From: Luteimonas endophytica
Lineage (GTDB): Bacteria > Pseudomonadota > Gammaproteobacteria > Xanthomonadales > Xanthomonadaceae
Length of the DNA: 64,000 nucleotides
NCBI RefSeq assembly: GCF_029887875.1
Contig: NZ_JARXRM010000019.1
Coordinates: 193,217-257,216, forward strand
Direction of reading: 5' to 3'
Numbering within the stretch: position 1 is the stretch's first letter; every line of letters begins with the position of its first letter. This document shows, in pieces, positions 39,974-48,963 of this stretch. The notes below the pieces were generated by a model that had not been told where the DNA came from, ran no database searches, and saw nothing but the letters and a program-made list of their open reading frames with translations. The translations under genes and the position numbers were made by a program.

Positions 39974-40139
39974 CGGGTGGCTCCTCCGGAATGTGCGGGG
40001 CGCCCGGGGATGTCCGGCGGGACGCCGTGATGTCCCGTCAATGCGGGCCGCGCCCCCCGGATTCAAGTCGCGGACCGGCCCCGCGACGCCCCGCCTCCCG
40101 GGCGCACTCCCGGAGGTCCCGACCGATCACCGTCCCCAA

Positions 40140-40203
40140 CTGCTCGATTGCTCCGACGCCACGTCTGCGGCCATCGGCAGGGGTGGCGCCGCAAGTCGCT
40201 CCG
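40140..40203. repeat. Partial copy of the 285-bp element (left part only)
   Basis: TGCTCGATTGCTCCGACGCC..TGCGGCCATCGG..GTGGCGCCGCAAGTCGCTCC resembles the first ~65 bp of the full copy that begins 100 bp downstream, with substitutions and small indels. It breaks off just inside the inverted repeat. Confidence 0.55.
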
Positions 40204-40240
40204 GCCTGCCCCGGCGCATTTCTGGCAGCCCGGCCAAGAA

Positions 40241-40526
40241 CCGTCTACGGCTGCTCGAACGAACGGTCCGAAGGCACCTGCGGCCATCGGGCGGCGGTGG
40301 CGCCGCAAGTCGCTCCCCGATACTCGCTTGGTTGCGACGCCACCCCCACCCGATGGAACGAGATCACCGGCGCTTCCAAGAAAAGCGAGAACCGACGCGG
40401 CCGCACCCGGCCGCGACCCATGCTTTCCAGCCCGATCGCCACGCCCTCTCCAGCGGGCCGGGGGATGCGTGACAACCAAGCGAGTATCGGGGAGCGACTT
40501 GGCACGTATCCCCCGGCCCGCCCCCC
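40241..40526. mobile_element. 285-bp palindromic MITE-like element, copy A
   Basis: About 286 bp almost identical (~93% by eye) to copy B at 45,968-46,252. It contains a perfect 29-bp inverted repeat at 40304-40332 and 40473-40501, starting CAAGTCGCTCCCCGATACTC, that continues imperfectly to ~41 bp. The central ~140 bp is shared between copies and codes for nothing convincing. It sits in a 672-bp gap between clpB and gloA; outside the element and its partial copy only a short tandem repeat was found. No transposase or clear target duplication was seen, so mobility is inferred. Confidence 0.6.
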
Positions 40527-40590
40527 GGGATCGTCTCGAAACGCCAGCCGAGAACGGTTCCCGGCCCGCGAACTCACGGCGCTCTGTTTT

Positions 40591-40617
40591 TCGGGCTTTC
40601 GGGCTTTCGGCTTTCGA
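40591..40617. repeat. Short CGGGCTTT tandem repeat
   Basis: TCGGGCTTTCGGGCTTTCGG then CTTTCG: about three imperfect 8-bp units just downstream of gloA (minus strand). Function unknown; on the minus strand it would read as a purine-rich GAAAGCCC transcript tail. Confidence 0.6.
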
Positions 40618-40645
40618 ACCTTGGCCTCGGGCCTCTCCGCCGTCG

Positions 40646-41182
40646 TCAATCCAGCCGCGCGGGCTGGATGATCTCCACCCAGTAGCCGTCGGGATCCTTG
40701 ATGAACGCAATGCTCCTCATGCTGCCCTCGGACAGACGCTTCTGGAACGGCACCCCGAGCGCCTCGAAGCGCGCGCAGGCGGCGCGCACGTCCGGCACGC
40801 TCACGCAGATGTGGCCGAAGCCGCGCGGCGCGCTGTTGCCGTCGTGGTAGACCGGACCGTCCTGTTCCTCGGTGCCGTGGTTATGGGTCAGCTCCAGCAC
40901 CCCGCGCTGCTCGGCCAGCCACTGCCGGCGCGCCTCGTCGCCGTCGGGAATCGCGGCGTCATCGTCCACCAGCACCAGGAAGTACAGCGAGAACCCGGCG
41001 GGCTCGAAATCGACCTTGCGCGCCAGGGTGAAGCCCAGCACCCGGGTGTAGAAATCCAGCGAAGCACCCGGGTCCTTGATCCGCAGCATCGTATGGTTGA
41101 AGACGAACTCGCGGGTCGCGGGGTCGCGCGCGGCGGCGACGCCGGAAACTTCGGCGAGTGCGGCACGGGTGTTGGCGGTCAT
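40646..41182 (-). CDS. gloA: Lactoylglutathione lyase (glyoxalase I)
   Basis: 178 residues, start at 41182 with AGGAG eight bases upstream. Two beta-alpha-beta-beta-beta halves carry the metal ligands in order: FNHTMLRIKD (His), GVLELTHNHGTE (Glu), GFGHICVSVPD (His) and YWVEII (Glu). GNSAPRGFGHI and FIKDPDGYWVEI are typical of the longer, plant/Xanthomonas-like GlxI. It converts the methylglyoxal-glutathione hemithioacetal to S-lactoylglutathione. It begins 4 bp after the DUF4166 gene stop and is probably co-transcribed with it. Confidence 0.93.
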   Translation of the reverse strand: MTANTRAALAEVSGVAAARDPATREFVFNHTMLRIKDPGASLDFYTRVLGFTLARKVDFEPAGFSLYFLVLVDDDAAIPDGDEARRQWLAEQRGVLELTHNHGTEEQDGPVYHDGNSAPRGFGHICVSVPDVRAACARFEALGVPFQKRLSEGSMRSIAFIKDPDGYWVEIIQPARLD

Positions 41183-41186
41183 GGCA

Positions 41187-41801
41187 TCACTCCTGGGGAA
41201 GGGCCTGCATGATCGCCGATTCCTCCCCGACCGACCCGCCCGCCTGCGCATCCACCGGCGCCAGCCAGCCCTCGTATCGCACCACCCGCCCGACCAGCGG
41301 CAGCACCGCCTCGACCAGGAACTCGTAGCGTTCGCCACGGGCGCGTTCCCGGCAGCACACCCCTTCGAACAGCCGCGCCGGCAGCGGGACCAGCCCGAAC
41401 AGGCGCACCCCCACCGTGTTCCAGAACACCATGCCGTCGTTGACGTGGAGCGCGAAGCGGAACTGCAGCGGGCCACGCCGCTCGACCAGGCGGCCGCCGC
41501 GCGCGCGCAGCCGCGACGTCATCCGCATCCCGCCGAAGTCGCGATGCCAGTGCTCGGCGCCGCCCTCGGCGACGAAGTCGACGGTCAGCGGCACGTCCGC
41601 CGACGCGCGCGGCAGCCCGGCCAGCCGGGCGCACAGGCGCGCCAGCGGCCCGGCCCCGCCCTCCACCGAGGCGCGGCCGGCGCAGCGCAGCCGGCCGTGG
41701 TTGGAGTGCAGCAGGCGCACCGCATCGGGCAGGGTGAAGAACGGCGCGCCCAGCAGTCGCTGGTAGAGCGTCGGCGCGACCGGGCGCGGAGACGTGGGCA
41801 T
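41187..41801 (-). CDS. DUF4166 domain protein
   Basis: 204 residues matching the DUF4166 pattern by eye: LYQRLLGAPFFTLPDAVRLLHS near the start, GAGPLARLCARLAGLP, EHWHRDFGGMRM, ERRGPLQFRFAL, LVPLPARLF and the closing VVRYEGWLAP. No signal peptide or membrane segment, so probably cytoplasmic. The function is unknown; in other genomes the domain is often fused to Rossmann or saccharopine-type modules, which are absent here. It is followed 4 bp later by gloA and preceded by the permease gene. Confidence 0.75.
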   Translation of the reverse strand: MPTSPRPVAPTLYQRLLGAPFFTLPDAVRLLHSNHGRLRCAGRASVEGGAGPLARLCARLAGLPRASADVPLTVDFVAEGGAEHWHRDFGGMRMTSRLRARGGRLVERRGPLQFRFALHVNDGMVFWNTVGVRLFGLVPLPARLFEGVCCRERARGERYEFLVEAVLPLVGRVVRYEGWLAPVDAQAGGSVGEESAIMQALPQE

Positions 41802-41843
41802 CGTTGACGTCGGCAGCGGGCGGGCGCGCAGGATAACCCGCCG

Positions 41844-43472
41844 TCAGCCGCGGGCCGGTTCCCCGCGCTGCAGCGCGAGCAGGCCGAGCGCCAGGGCCAG
41901 GGCGACGTAGGCGCCGGCGAACTGCCAGACGATGGCCTGGCGCATGCCTTCCAGCCGCCAGGGCAGGTACACCGCCCCCTGCGGATGCGCCGAATGGATC
42001 ACCCCGAACGCGGTGAGCGCGGCGGCCAGCAGCAGGCAGCCGATCGCACGCCACGGCCGCGCGTCGATCATCGCCACCAGCGCGGTCGCCCACAGCATCG
42101 CGGTGATGATGAAGCCGTTGCCGAGCACCACGATGGTCGCCAGTTCCGGCAGCCCATGGCCCTGGCCGGTGGCGTAGAGCTCGGCGAAGCGGGCCGGCTC
42201 GATCCAGGCGGGATTGCCGAGCTTGATCGTCAACAGGTAGGCCACCGCAGGCAGGAACGCCAGCGCCACCGCGATCGCGTGCTCGCGGCGGGTGTCGCGG
42301 AAGGCCTGCACCGCGATGTCGATGCCGACGTAGACGATGATCGGCGCCAGCACCGCCAGCGGCAGCCACTGCACCAGCCCGGCGATCACCCCGAGCATGC
42401 CGCCCAGGCCGACGAACAGGCCGGTGAGCAGGGTGTAGCCGCTGCGCGCGCCCATGTGCTTGTAGGCCGGCTGGCCGATGTAGGGCGTGGTCTGCGCGAC
42501 CCCGCCGCAGGCGCCGGCCACCAGGGTCGCCACCGCCTCGACCAGCAGCACGTCGCGGGTGCGGTAGTCGTCGCCGGCGGCGCGCGCGCTCTCGGCGACG
42601 TTGATCCCGCCGACCACCATCAGCAGCCCGAACGGCAGCAGCAGCGACAGGTAGGGCACGGCGGCCGGCAGGCCCTCGATCGCGCCGAGGGTCGGCAGCG
42701 GCAGCACCGGCACCGGCGCGGTCCAGGCCGGCAGCGCGAAGCCCGGCAGCGCGCCCGCCAGCCCGAGCGCGTAGTACAGCGTGGTCCCGACCAGGAACGC
42801 GAACAGCACCCCGGGGATGCGCAGCGGCAGCCGCCCGCGCGCCACCAGCGCGTACAGCAGCAGTCCCAGCGTCACCAGGCCCACCACCGGCGAGCGCAGC
42901 GCCTCGATCAGCGGGAGGAACCCCAGCAGCACCAGCGCGGCGCCGCCGATCGAGCCGAGCAGCGCGGCCCGCGGCACCATCCGGGTGATCGCATCGCCGG
43001 CGAACGACAGCGCCAGCTTGAGCGTACCCATCACCAGCAGCGAGGCCATGCCGAGCTGCCAGGTGGCGATGCCGGCCGCCTCCGGATCCATGCCCTGCTC
43101 GCGGTAGCCGGCGAACGCCGGGCCCAGCACCAGCAGCGCCATGCCGATGCTGGTGGGCGCGTCCAGGCCCAGCGGCATCGCGGTGACGTCGTCGCGGCCG
43201 CTGCGCGCGGCCAGTCGCCGCGCCATCCAGGTATAGAGCAGGTTGCCGACCAGCACCCCGAGCGCGGTGCCGGGGAACATCCGCCCGAACACGATCTCCG
43301 CCGGCATCCCGAAAATGCCCACCAGCGCCGCGGCGATGAAGCCGAGGATCGACAGGTTGTCGACCACCAGGCCGAAGAAGCCGTTGAGATCGCCGGAGAC
43401 GAAGAGCGGTGGGCGGTGACGACCAGCCGGCCGGCTGCTGGAGGCAGGGATTGGTGATTCGTTGGTCGACAT
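41844..43472 (-). CDS. NCS2-like purine/pyrimidine permease family protein
   Basis: 542 residues with 12-14 predicted membrane helices. Landmarks include LNGFFGLVVDNLSILGFIAA, DDVTAMPLGLDAPTSIGM, a central VVGGINVAESARAAG and GGVAQTTPYIGQPAYKHMGA, which resemble nucleobase-transporter (NCS2/AzgA-like) signatures. The exact substrate is uncertain. The N-terminus MSTNESPIPASS is encoded by a stretch (GGGATTGGTGATTCGTTGG) resembling intergenic ATTGGTGATTC repeats; a later start cannot be excluded. It lies downstream of a TonB-dependent receptor, so both may serve one substrate; that is inference. Confidence 0.75.
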   Translation of the reverse strand: MSTNESPIPASSSRPAGRHRPPLFVSGDLNGFFGLVVDNLSILGFIAAALVGIFGMPAEIVFGRMFPGTALGVLVGNLLYTWMARRLAARSGRDDVTAMPLGLDAPTSIGMALLVLGPAFAGYREQGMDPEAAGIATWQLGMASLLVMGTLKLALSFAGDAITRMVPRAALLGSIGGAALVLLGFLPLIEALRSPVVGLVTLGLLLYALVARGRLPLRIPGVLFAFLVGTTLYYALGLAGALPGFALPAWTAPVPVLPLPTLGAIEGLPAAVPYLSLLLPFGLLMVVGGINVAESARAAGDDYRTRDVLLVEAVATLVAGACGGVAQTTPYIGQPAYKHMGARSGYTLLTGLFVGLGGMLGVIAGLVQWLPLAVLAPIIVYVGIDIAVQAFRDTRREHAIAVALAFLPAVAYLLTIKLGNPAWIEPARFAELYATGQGHGLPELATIVVLGNGFIITAMLWATALVAMIDARPWRAIGCLLLAAALTAFGVIHSAHPQGAVYLPWRLEGMRQAIVWQFAGAYVALALALGLLALQRGEPARG

Positions 43473-43570
43473 CGGACGTTCCGGGGCAAACGGGGACGGG
43501 CCGCAACGCTCGGCGAGCCGGACGCCGCCGCGCCCGGCACCTGCTCAACCAGCAATCACGGAGCGCGACA

Positions 43571-45850
43571 TCAGAAGCGTGCGGTGTACTCCATCCCCCA
43601 GGTCCGCGGCTCGTTGAGGAAACCGGTGAGGTTGTTGAAGTCGATCGCCCCCACCACCCGCGTGGTGTCGGTGATGTTGCGGCCGAACAGCGCCACCTCG
43701 TGGTCGCCCTGGTTCCAGTTGTAGCCCACCCGCAGGCCGCCCTCGACCATCGACTTGCCGGTGAACTCGATCGACTCGTAGAGGAAGAAATTGACTTCGC
43801 TGCGGTAGGCCCAGTCGGTGAACACGAAGAACTCGCCCGCGCCCATCGGCACGCCGTAGCGCATGGTCAGCGCGTGCACCCATTCCGGCGCCTGCGGCAG
43901 GCGGTTGCCGTCGATCAGGTACAGGCCAGAACCGGGCGAGGTTTCCGGATCGGTCACGGTGCAGCCGCCGCCGCAGCCGGGCACGGCCAGGGCGGGATCG
44001 TCGATCTCGGTGTCGTTGTAGCTGCTGCCCAGGGTGACCAGCAGGTGGTCGGTCAGGTAGGCCTCCAGGTCGAGTTCGAAGCCCTGGCCGCGGGTGCTGT
44101 CGGCGTTGAGCAGGGTGGCGGTGTTGGCGCCGCCGCCTACCGCGATGATCTGCTGGTCGTCGACGTCGTAGCGGAACACGTTGAAGCCCACGCGCGCGCG
44201 CCGGTCCCACACGTCGGCCTTGATGCCGGCCTCGTAGGAGATCGCCTCCTCGGAGTCGGCGGTGGACACGCCGCCGAACGCCAGCCGGCCCTGGATGGAG
44301 GGTGCGCGAAAGCCCTTGGCGACGCGGGCGTAGACGTTGACGTCGTCGTTGAGCGCGTAAACGCCACTCAGGTCCCAGCTGACGTCATTGACATCGGTCT
44401 CGACCAGATACGGCCCGCTGACCGGCGTGCCGCCAGGCACCGCCTGCTCCACGCTGGCCGAGAAGTCCTTCTGGTCCTCGGTGTAGCGCAGGCCGCCGCG
44501 CAGGGTGAAGCGGTCGGTGATTTCGAAGTCGCCGGAGGCGAACGCCGCCCAGGCCTTGTTGCGCTGGTCCTGCACCGCCAGCCCGGTCTGCGGGTTGCCC
44601 GGCGCCACCGAGTCGTAGTTGAAGCTGTCGATCGAGATGTCCTCGTCGAACCAGAACAGCCCGGCCTGCCAGTCGAAGCGCCCCCACTCGTTGGACTCGA
44701 GGCGGAACTCCTGGGTGACCTGGCGGTGGTCGGGCAGGCCGTCGGCCGACTCGGCCGGGAACCGTGCTCCGAAGACGGGTGCGCCGATATCCAGACCGTC
44801 GGAGGGATCGAAATCGAACGTGTATTCGGAGCCGCCGTCGATATCGCCACGGTTGAGCGATTCGGCGGTCTCGTAGCCGGTGACCGAGTACAGCGTCACC
44901 CGCCCCAGGTCCCAGCGCAGCCGCGCGCTGCCGCCCCAGGTGTCCAGGTCGGAGAAATTCACCCCGTCGGTGCTGACCACGTCGCGGTCGAAACCGGAGA
45001 CCAGGTCGTTGGTCCCGGGCGCGATGATGTTGGCGCGGAACAGCCGCGCGGTGCCGTTCATGTGGCGCTTGTGGAGATTGAACAGCGCCTCGAACGCGTC
45101 GCCCTCGTACAGGAACTGCACGCGCGCGGCGGATTCGTCGTACCCCTCGAAACCGTCGTTGGGCCCGTCGATGGCGTTGTCCACCGAGTCGTCCCGGCGT
45201 TGGTACAGCGCCGAGGCGCGCGCCGACCAGCGCTCGGTGAGCGGGCCGCCGTAGGCGCCCTCGAAATTGAACATGCCGTCGCTGCCGGCCGCGGCCTGCA
45301 GATAGCCGCCGGCGTCCTGCGAGGGCTTGACCGATTCGAACTTGACCACCCCGGCCGGGGTGTTGCGCCCGAACAGGGTGCCCTGCGGGCCGCGCAGCAC
45401 CTCCACCCGCTCCAGGTCGAACACCGGAAAGCCCTTCAGCAGCGGGCTTTCCTGCACCACCTCGTCGTAGACCAGCGAGACCGGCTGCGAGGCGTTGAGA
45501 TCGAAGTCGGTATTGCCCAGCCCGCGGATGTAGAAGCGCGGGAACGCGCGGCCGTAGGAGGATTCGATGTTGAGGCTCGGGACGCGCCCGGAGAGAAAGC
45601 GCACGTCGCCGCCGCCGGAGCCCAGCACGTCGAGCTTTTCGCCGCCCACCGCGGTGATCGACACCGGCACGTCCTGGATGTTCTCCACCCGGCGCTGCGC
45701 GGTGACCTGCACCGCGTCCAGGGTGGTGGCGTCCGGCCCGGCCGGCTGCGCGCCGGATTGCGCCGCGGCGGGCATGGCCGCCGCGAACAGGGCGCCGGCG
45801 AGGGCGGCGGGGAGCAGGGCAACGGCGGGGCGCGGGGCGGAGCTCGGCAT
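43571..45850 (-). CDS. TonB-dependent outer-membrane receptor
   Basis: 759 residues from the ATG at 45850, which begins a signal peptide (AVALLPAALAGALFAAAMPAAA). TonB-box-like TTLDAVQVTAQRR follows, then a plug with IQDVPVSITAV, FYIRGLGNTDFDLN and LERVEVLRGPQGTLFGRN, and a barrel ending in WGMEYTARF. The VENIQDVPVSITA signature groups it with the FecA/sphingomonad-type receptors. Cysteines in a late loop (PGCGGGCTV) may form a disulphide. In-frame codons up to 45946 precede the signal peptide and are not likely translated. It heads a minus-strand run with the permease gene 98 bp downstream. Confidence 0.9.
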   Translation of the reverse strand: MPSSAPRPAVALLPAALAGALFAAAMPAAAQSGAQPAGPDATTLDAVQVTAQRRVENIQDVPVSITAVGGEKLDVLGSGGGDVRFLSGRVPSLNIESSYGRAFPRFYIRGLGNTDFDLNASQPVSLVYDEVVQESPLLKGFPVFDLERVEVLRGPQGTLFGRNTPAGVVKFESVKPSQDAGGYLQAAAGSDGMFNFEGAYGGPLTERWSARASALYQRRDDSVDNAIDGPNDGFEGYDESAARVQFLYEGDAFEALFNLHKRHMNGTARLFRANIIAPGTNDLVSGFDRDVVSTDGVNFSDLDTWGGSARLRWDLGRVTLYSVTGYETAESLNRGDIDGGSEYTFDFDPSDGLDIGAPVFGARFPAESADGLPDHRQVTQEFRLESNEWGRFDWQAGLFWFDEDISIDSFNYDSVAPGNPQTGLAVQDQRNKAWAAFASGDFEITDRFTLRGGLRYTEDQKDFSASVEQAVPGGTPVSGPYLVETDVNDVSWDLSGVYALNDDVNVYARVAKGFRAPSIQGRLAFGGVSTADSEEAISYEAGIKADVWDRRARVGFNVFRYDVDDQQIIAVGGGANTATLLNADSTRGQGFELDLEAYLTDHLLVTLGSSYNDTEIDDPALAVPGCGGGCTVTDPETSPGSGLYLIDGNRLPQAPEWVHALTMRYGVPMGAGEFFVFTDWAYRSEVNFFLYESIEFTGKSMVEGGLRVGYNWNQGDHEVALFGRNITDTTRVVGAIDFNNLTGFLNEPRTWGMEYTARF

Positions 45851-45967
45851 GGGTGGGCGTCCGGAAGTCGGGAGGGGTCCAGCACGCGGATGTTGCAGCA
45901 CAGCAACAGCTGGAGCAAATCCCTGTGACAGCGGCCGCCTTCGCATTCCCGGTATCCCCTACCCGAT

Positions 45968-46252
45968 CCGTCTACGGCTGCTCGAACGAACGGTCCGAAG
46001 GCACCTGCGGCCATCGGGCGGCGGTGGCGCCGCAAGTCGCTCCCCGATACTCGCTTGGTTGCGACGCCACCCCCGCCCGATGGAGCGAGATCCACCGGCG
46101 CTTCCAGATAGAGCAGGAGCCGACGCGGCTGCACCCGGCCGCGATCCTTGCTTTCCGGCCCGATCGCCACGCCCTCCCCAGCGGGCCGGGGATGCGTGAC
46201 AACCAAGCGAGTATCGGGGAGCGACTTGGCACGTATCCCCCGGCCCGCCCCC
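45968..46252. mobile_element. 285-bp palindromic MITE-like element, copy B
   Basis: Near-identical to copy A at 40,241-40,526. The perfect 29-bp arms are at 46033-46061 and 46200-46228 with 138 bp between. It occupies half of the 576-bp gap between the divergent receptor and otsB genes; the rest holds one CATG-loop arm (46301-46327) and the otsB upstream region, with no other gene visible. Confidence 0.6.
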
Positions 46253-46300
46253 GCGGACGCGCGTTTGCCCCGGGGGCGCTTGCGCCGGCCCCGTGCCTCC

Positions 46301-46327
46301 CGCGGCTTTCGCGGCCATGGGCGCTCC
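46301..46327. repeat. CATG-loop repeat, single right arm
   Basis: CGCGGCTTTCGCGGCCATGG followed by GCGCTCC: one arm only, next to the 285-bp element. No partner arm is recognisable. Confidence 0.6.
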
Positions 46328-46426
46328 GCCGGGACCTTGCGGCCGGCCGCCCCAGCAGCTGGCGCTCGGGCCCGGCGTGACGGCGGCGTCCTGAAGACGT
46401 CGCGCTGAATTGGGCACAATGCGGGC

Positions 46427-47185
46427 ATGGCAGCAGCGACCCCCACCCGCCCGCCGCCGCCGACGCTCGAAGACGACTGCGCGTTGTTCCTCGACGTCGA
46501 CGGCACCCTGCTCGATTTCGCCCCCGACCCGGCCAGCGTCGCCGTGCCCCCGCCGCTGCGCGAGGTCCTGCAGGCCCTGGCGCGGCGCCTGGACGGCGCC
46601 GTGGCCCTGGTCAGCGGCCGCCCGCTGGCGACCCTGGATGCGCTGTTCGCGCCGCTCAAGCTGCCGGTCGCCGGCATGCACGGCCTGGAGCGCCGCAACG
46701 GCGGCCGCAAGTCCAAGCCGCCCCGGGCCCCCGACGCCCTGCAGCGCGTCCGTGGCGAGGCCGAGACCCTCAGCGGCCGCCACCCCGGCACCGTGGTCGA
46801 GGACAAGGGCACCGCGCTCGGCCTGCACTGGCGCCGCGCGCCGCAGCATGGCCCGGCACTGCGCGCCTTCGCCGAGGCCGCCCTGCCGCGGCTGCCCGGC
46901 TACCGCCTGCAGCACGGCGACCACGTCGTCGAACTGCGCCCCGTCGGCGCCGACAAGGGCGATGCCATCGCCGCCTTCCTCGGCGAACCGCCGTTCCGCG
47001 GCCGCCGCCCGGTCTTCGTCGGCGACGACCTCACCGACGAACACGGCTTCGCCGTGGTCAACGCCCGCGACGGCTGGAGCGTGCTGGTCGGCGACCGCCA
47101 GCCGAGCGCGGCCCACTACGCGCTGCGCGACACCGCCGCCGTGCACGCCTGGCTCCACTCCAACCACAGGACCCCCACCGCATGA
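46427..47185 (+). CDS. otsB: Trehalose-6-phosphate phosphatase
   Basis: 252 residues, HAD superfamily. Motif I is FLDVDGTLLDF (nucleophile Asp), motif II ALVSGRP, the cap has GMHGLERR, and motif IV is FVGDDLTDEHGF. It removes phosphate from trehalose-6-phosphate to give trehalose. The stop overlaps the next start (ATGA), so the three-gene trehalose unit is translationally coupled. Upstream, GGGCACAATGC at about 46414 resembles the sequence before pilR and may be part of a promoter; no convincing -35 is seen. Confidence 0.93.
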   Translation: MAAATPTRPPPPTLEDDCALFLDVDGTLLDFAPDPASVAVPPPLREVLQALARRLDGAVALVSGRPLATLDALFAPLKLPVAGMHGLERRNGGRKSKPPRAPDALQRVRGEAETLSGRHPGTVVEDKGTALGLHWRRAPQHGPALRAFAEAALPRLPGYRLQHGDHVVELRPVGADKGDAIAAFLGEPPFRGRRPVFVGDDLTDEHGFAVVNARDGWSVLVGDRQPSAAHYALRDTAAVHAWLHSNHRTPTA

Positions 47186-48963
47186 CCCCATCCACCCTCG
47201 ACCTGGGCGTGATCGGCAACGGCACCTTCGGCGCGCTCGTGGACCGGCGCGCGCGGGTGGTGTGGAGCTGCCTGCCCGCCTTCGACGGCGACCCGGCCTT
47301 CTGCGCCCTGCTCTCGCCGCGCGACCACGCCGGCGGCGACTTCGCCATAGAACTGGAGGACTTCGAGCGCAGCGAGCAGGCCTACCTCACCAATACCGCG
47401 ATCCTGCGCACCGTGCTGCACGACCGCCACGGCGGCGCCGTCGAGGTAATCGACTTCGCACCGCGCTGGCGCGACTACGACCGCTTCTACCGGCCGGTGG
47501 CGATCATGCGCAAGGTCACGCCGCTGGCGGGCAACCCGCGCATCCGCATCCGGGTGCGGCCGCTGGCGGACTGGGGCGCGCGCAGGCCCGACACCACCTG
47601 GGGCAGCAACCACGTCCGCTACCTGCTGCCCGAGTTCGCCCTGCGCCTGACCACCGACGTGCCGGTGCGGTTCGTGCGCGAGGAGATCCCCTTCGTGCTC
47701 GGCCACCCGGTGCACCTGATGCTCGGTGCAGACGAGTCCTTGACGCGCCCGCTGGCAGGCTACGCCCACGAGGCCCAGGAGCGCACCGCCCACTACTGGC
47801 GCGAATGGGTCCGCTACCTGTCGGTGCCGCTGGACTGGCAGGAAGCGGTGATCCGCAGCGCCATTACGCTGAAGCTGTGCCAGTACGAGGACAGCGGCGC
47901 GATCATCGCCGCGATGACCACGTCGATCCCCGAAGCGCCGCATAGCGCGCGCAACTGGGACTACCGCTACTGCTGGCTGCGCGACGCGGCGTTCGTGGTC
48001 CGCGCGCTCAATCGCCTCGGTGCGACCCGCAGCATGGAGGAGTTCTTGCGCTACATCTTCAACATCGCGACGCACGAAGGCACCCTGCAGCCGCTGTACG
48101 GAATCGACTTCGCCGAGGAACTGGAGGAGCACGAGGTCGACACCCTGCAAGGCTACCGCGGCATGGGCCCGGTGCGGCGCGGCAACCTGGCGTGGCTGCA
48201 GAAGCAGCACGACGTCTACGGCAGCGTGGTACTGGCCTCCACCCAGCTGTTCTTCGACTTGCGCCTGGCCGAGCCCGGCGATGTCGACACCTTCCGCAAG
48301 CTCGAGCCGCTGGGCGAGCGCGCCTACGCGCTGTACGACGAACCGGACTCTGGACTGTGGGAATTCCGCGGCCGCGCCGAGGTCCATACCTATACCGCGG
48401 CGATGTGCTGGGCCGCCTGCGACCGGCTGGCGAAGATCGCCGCCAAGCTCGGCCTCGGCGACCGCGATGCCTACTGGCGCGAGCGCGCCCACACGATCCG
48501 CGAACGCGTGCTCGACGCGGCCTGGAACGAGGAGCTCGGCCACTTCACCGACACCCTCGGCGGGCAGCGCCTGGACGCCTCGCTGCTGCTGCTGCCGGAC
48601 TTCGGCTTCGTCGACCCGATGGACCCGCGCTTCGTCGACACCGTGGAGGCGATCGGCCGGGACCTGAAGCGCGGCAACGGCCTGTTCCGCTACATCGCCC
48701 CGGACGACTTCGGCTCTCCGGAGACCAGCTTCACCATCTGCACATTCTGGTACATCGACGCGCTGGCGGCGATCGGCCGCGAGGACGAAGCGCGGGAGAT
48801 GTTCGAGGCGATCCTCGCCCGCCGCAACCACCTCGGGCTGCTGTCCGAGGACCTCGCGTTCGAGAACGGCGAGGCCTGGGGCAATTTCCCGCAGACCTAT
48901 TCGCACGTCGGCCTGATCATCGCCGCGATGCGGCTCTCGCGCTCCTGGCAGGAAGCCTCGTGA
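47182..48963 (+). CDS. GH15-family glycoside hydrolase (glucoamylase/trehalase-like)
   Basis: 593 residues, no signal peptide, so cytoplasmic. The N-terminal beta domain (LGVIGNGTFGALVDRRARVV) is followed by the (alpha/alpha)6 barrel with the family signature NWDYRYCWLRDAAF, GYRGMGPVRRGN and the C-terminal catalytic region LLSEDLAFENGEAWGNFPQTYSHVGL. GH15 enzymes hydrolyse alpha-glucosides; bacterial members in this context include trehalases. It sits between otsB and otsA with four-base overlaps at both ends, which suggests a role in trehalose turnover or in feeding glucose to the pathway rather than starch breakdown outside the cell. Confidence 0.9.
   Translation: MTPSTLDLGVIGNGTFGALVDRRARVVWSCLPAFDGDPAFCALLSPRDHAGGDFAIELEDFERSEQAYLTNTAILRTVLHDRHGGAVEVIDFAPRWRDYDRFYRPVAIMRKVTPLAGNPRIRIRVRPLADWGARRPDTTWGSNHVRYLLPEFALRLTTDVPVRFVREEIPFVLGHPVHLMLGADESLTRPLAGYAHEAQERTAHYWREWVRYLSVPLDWQEAVIRSAITLKLCQYEDSGAIIAAMTTSIPEAPHSARNWDYRYCWLRDAAFVVRALNRLGATRSMEEFLRYIFNIATHEGTLQPLYGIDFAEELEEHEVDTLQGYRGMGPVRRGNLAWLQKQHDVYGSVVLASTQLFFDLRLAEPGDVDTFRKLEPLGERAYALYDEPDSGLWEFRGRAEVHTYTAAMCWAACDRLAKIAAKLGLGDRDAYWRERAHTIRERVLDAAWNEELGHFTDTLGGQRLDASLLLLPDFGFVDPMDPRFVDTVEAIGRDLKRGNGLFRYIAPDDFGSPETSFTICTFWYIDALAAIGREDEAREMFEAILARRNHLGLLSEDLAFENGEAWGNFPQTYSHVGLIIAAMRLSRSWQEAS

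Noticed and set aside
45959..47191. Open frames running through the 285-bp element (for example SEYRGATCGATAARWPQVPS)
   Set aside because: They read through a repeat present in two intergenic places and have no start signals; such frames are typical false annotations.
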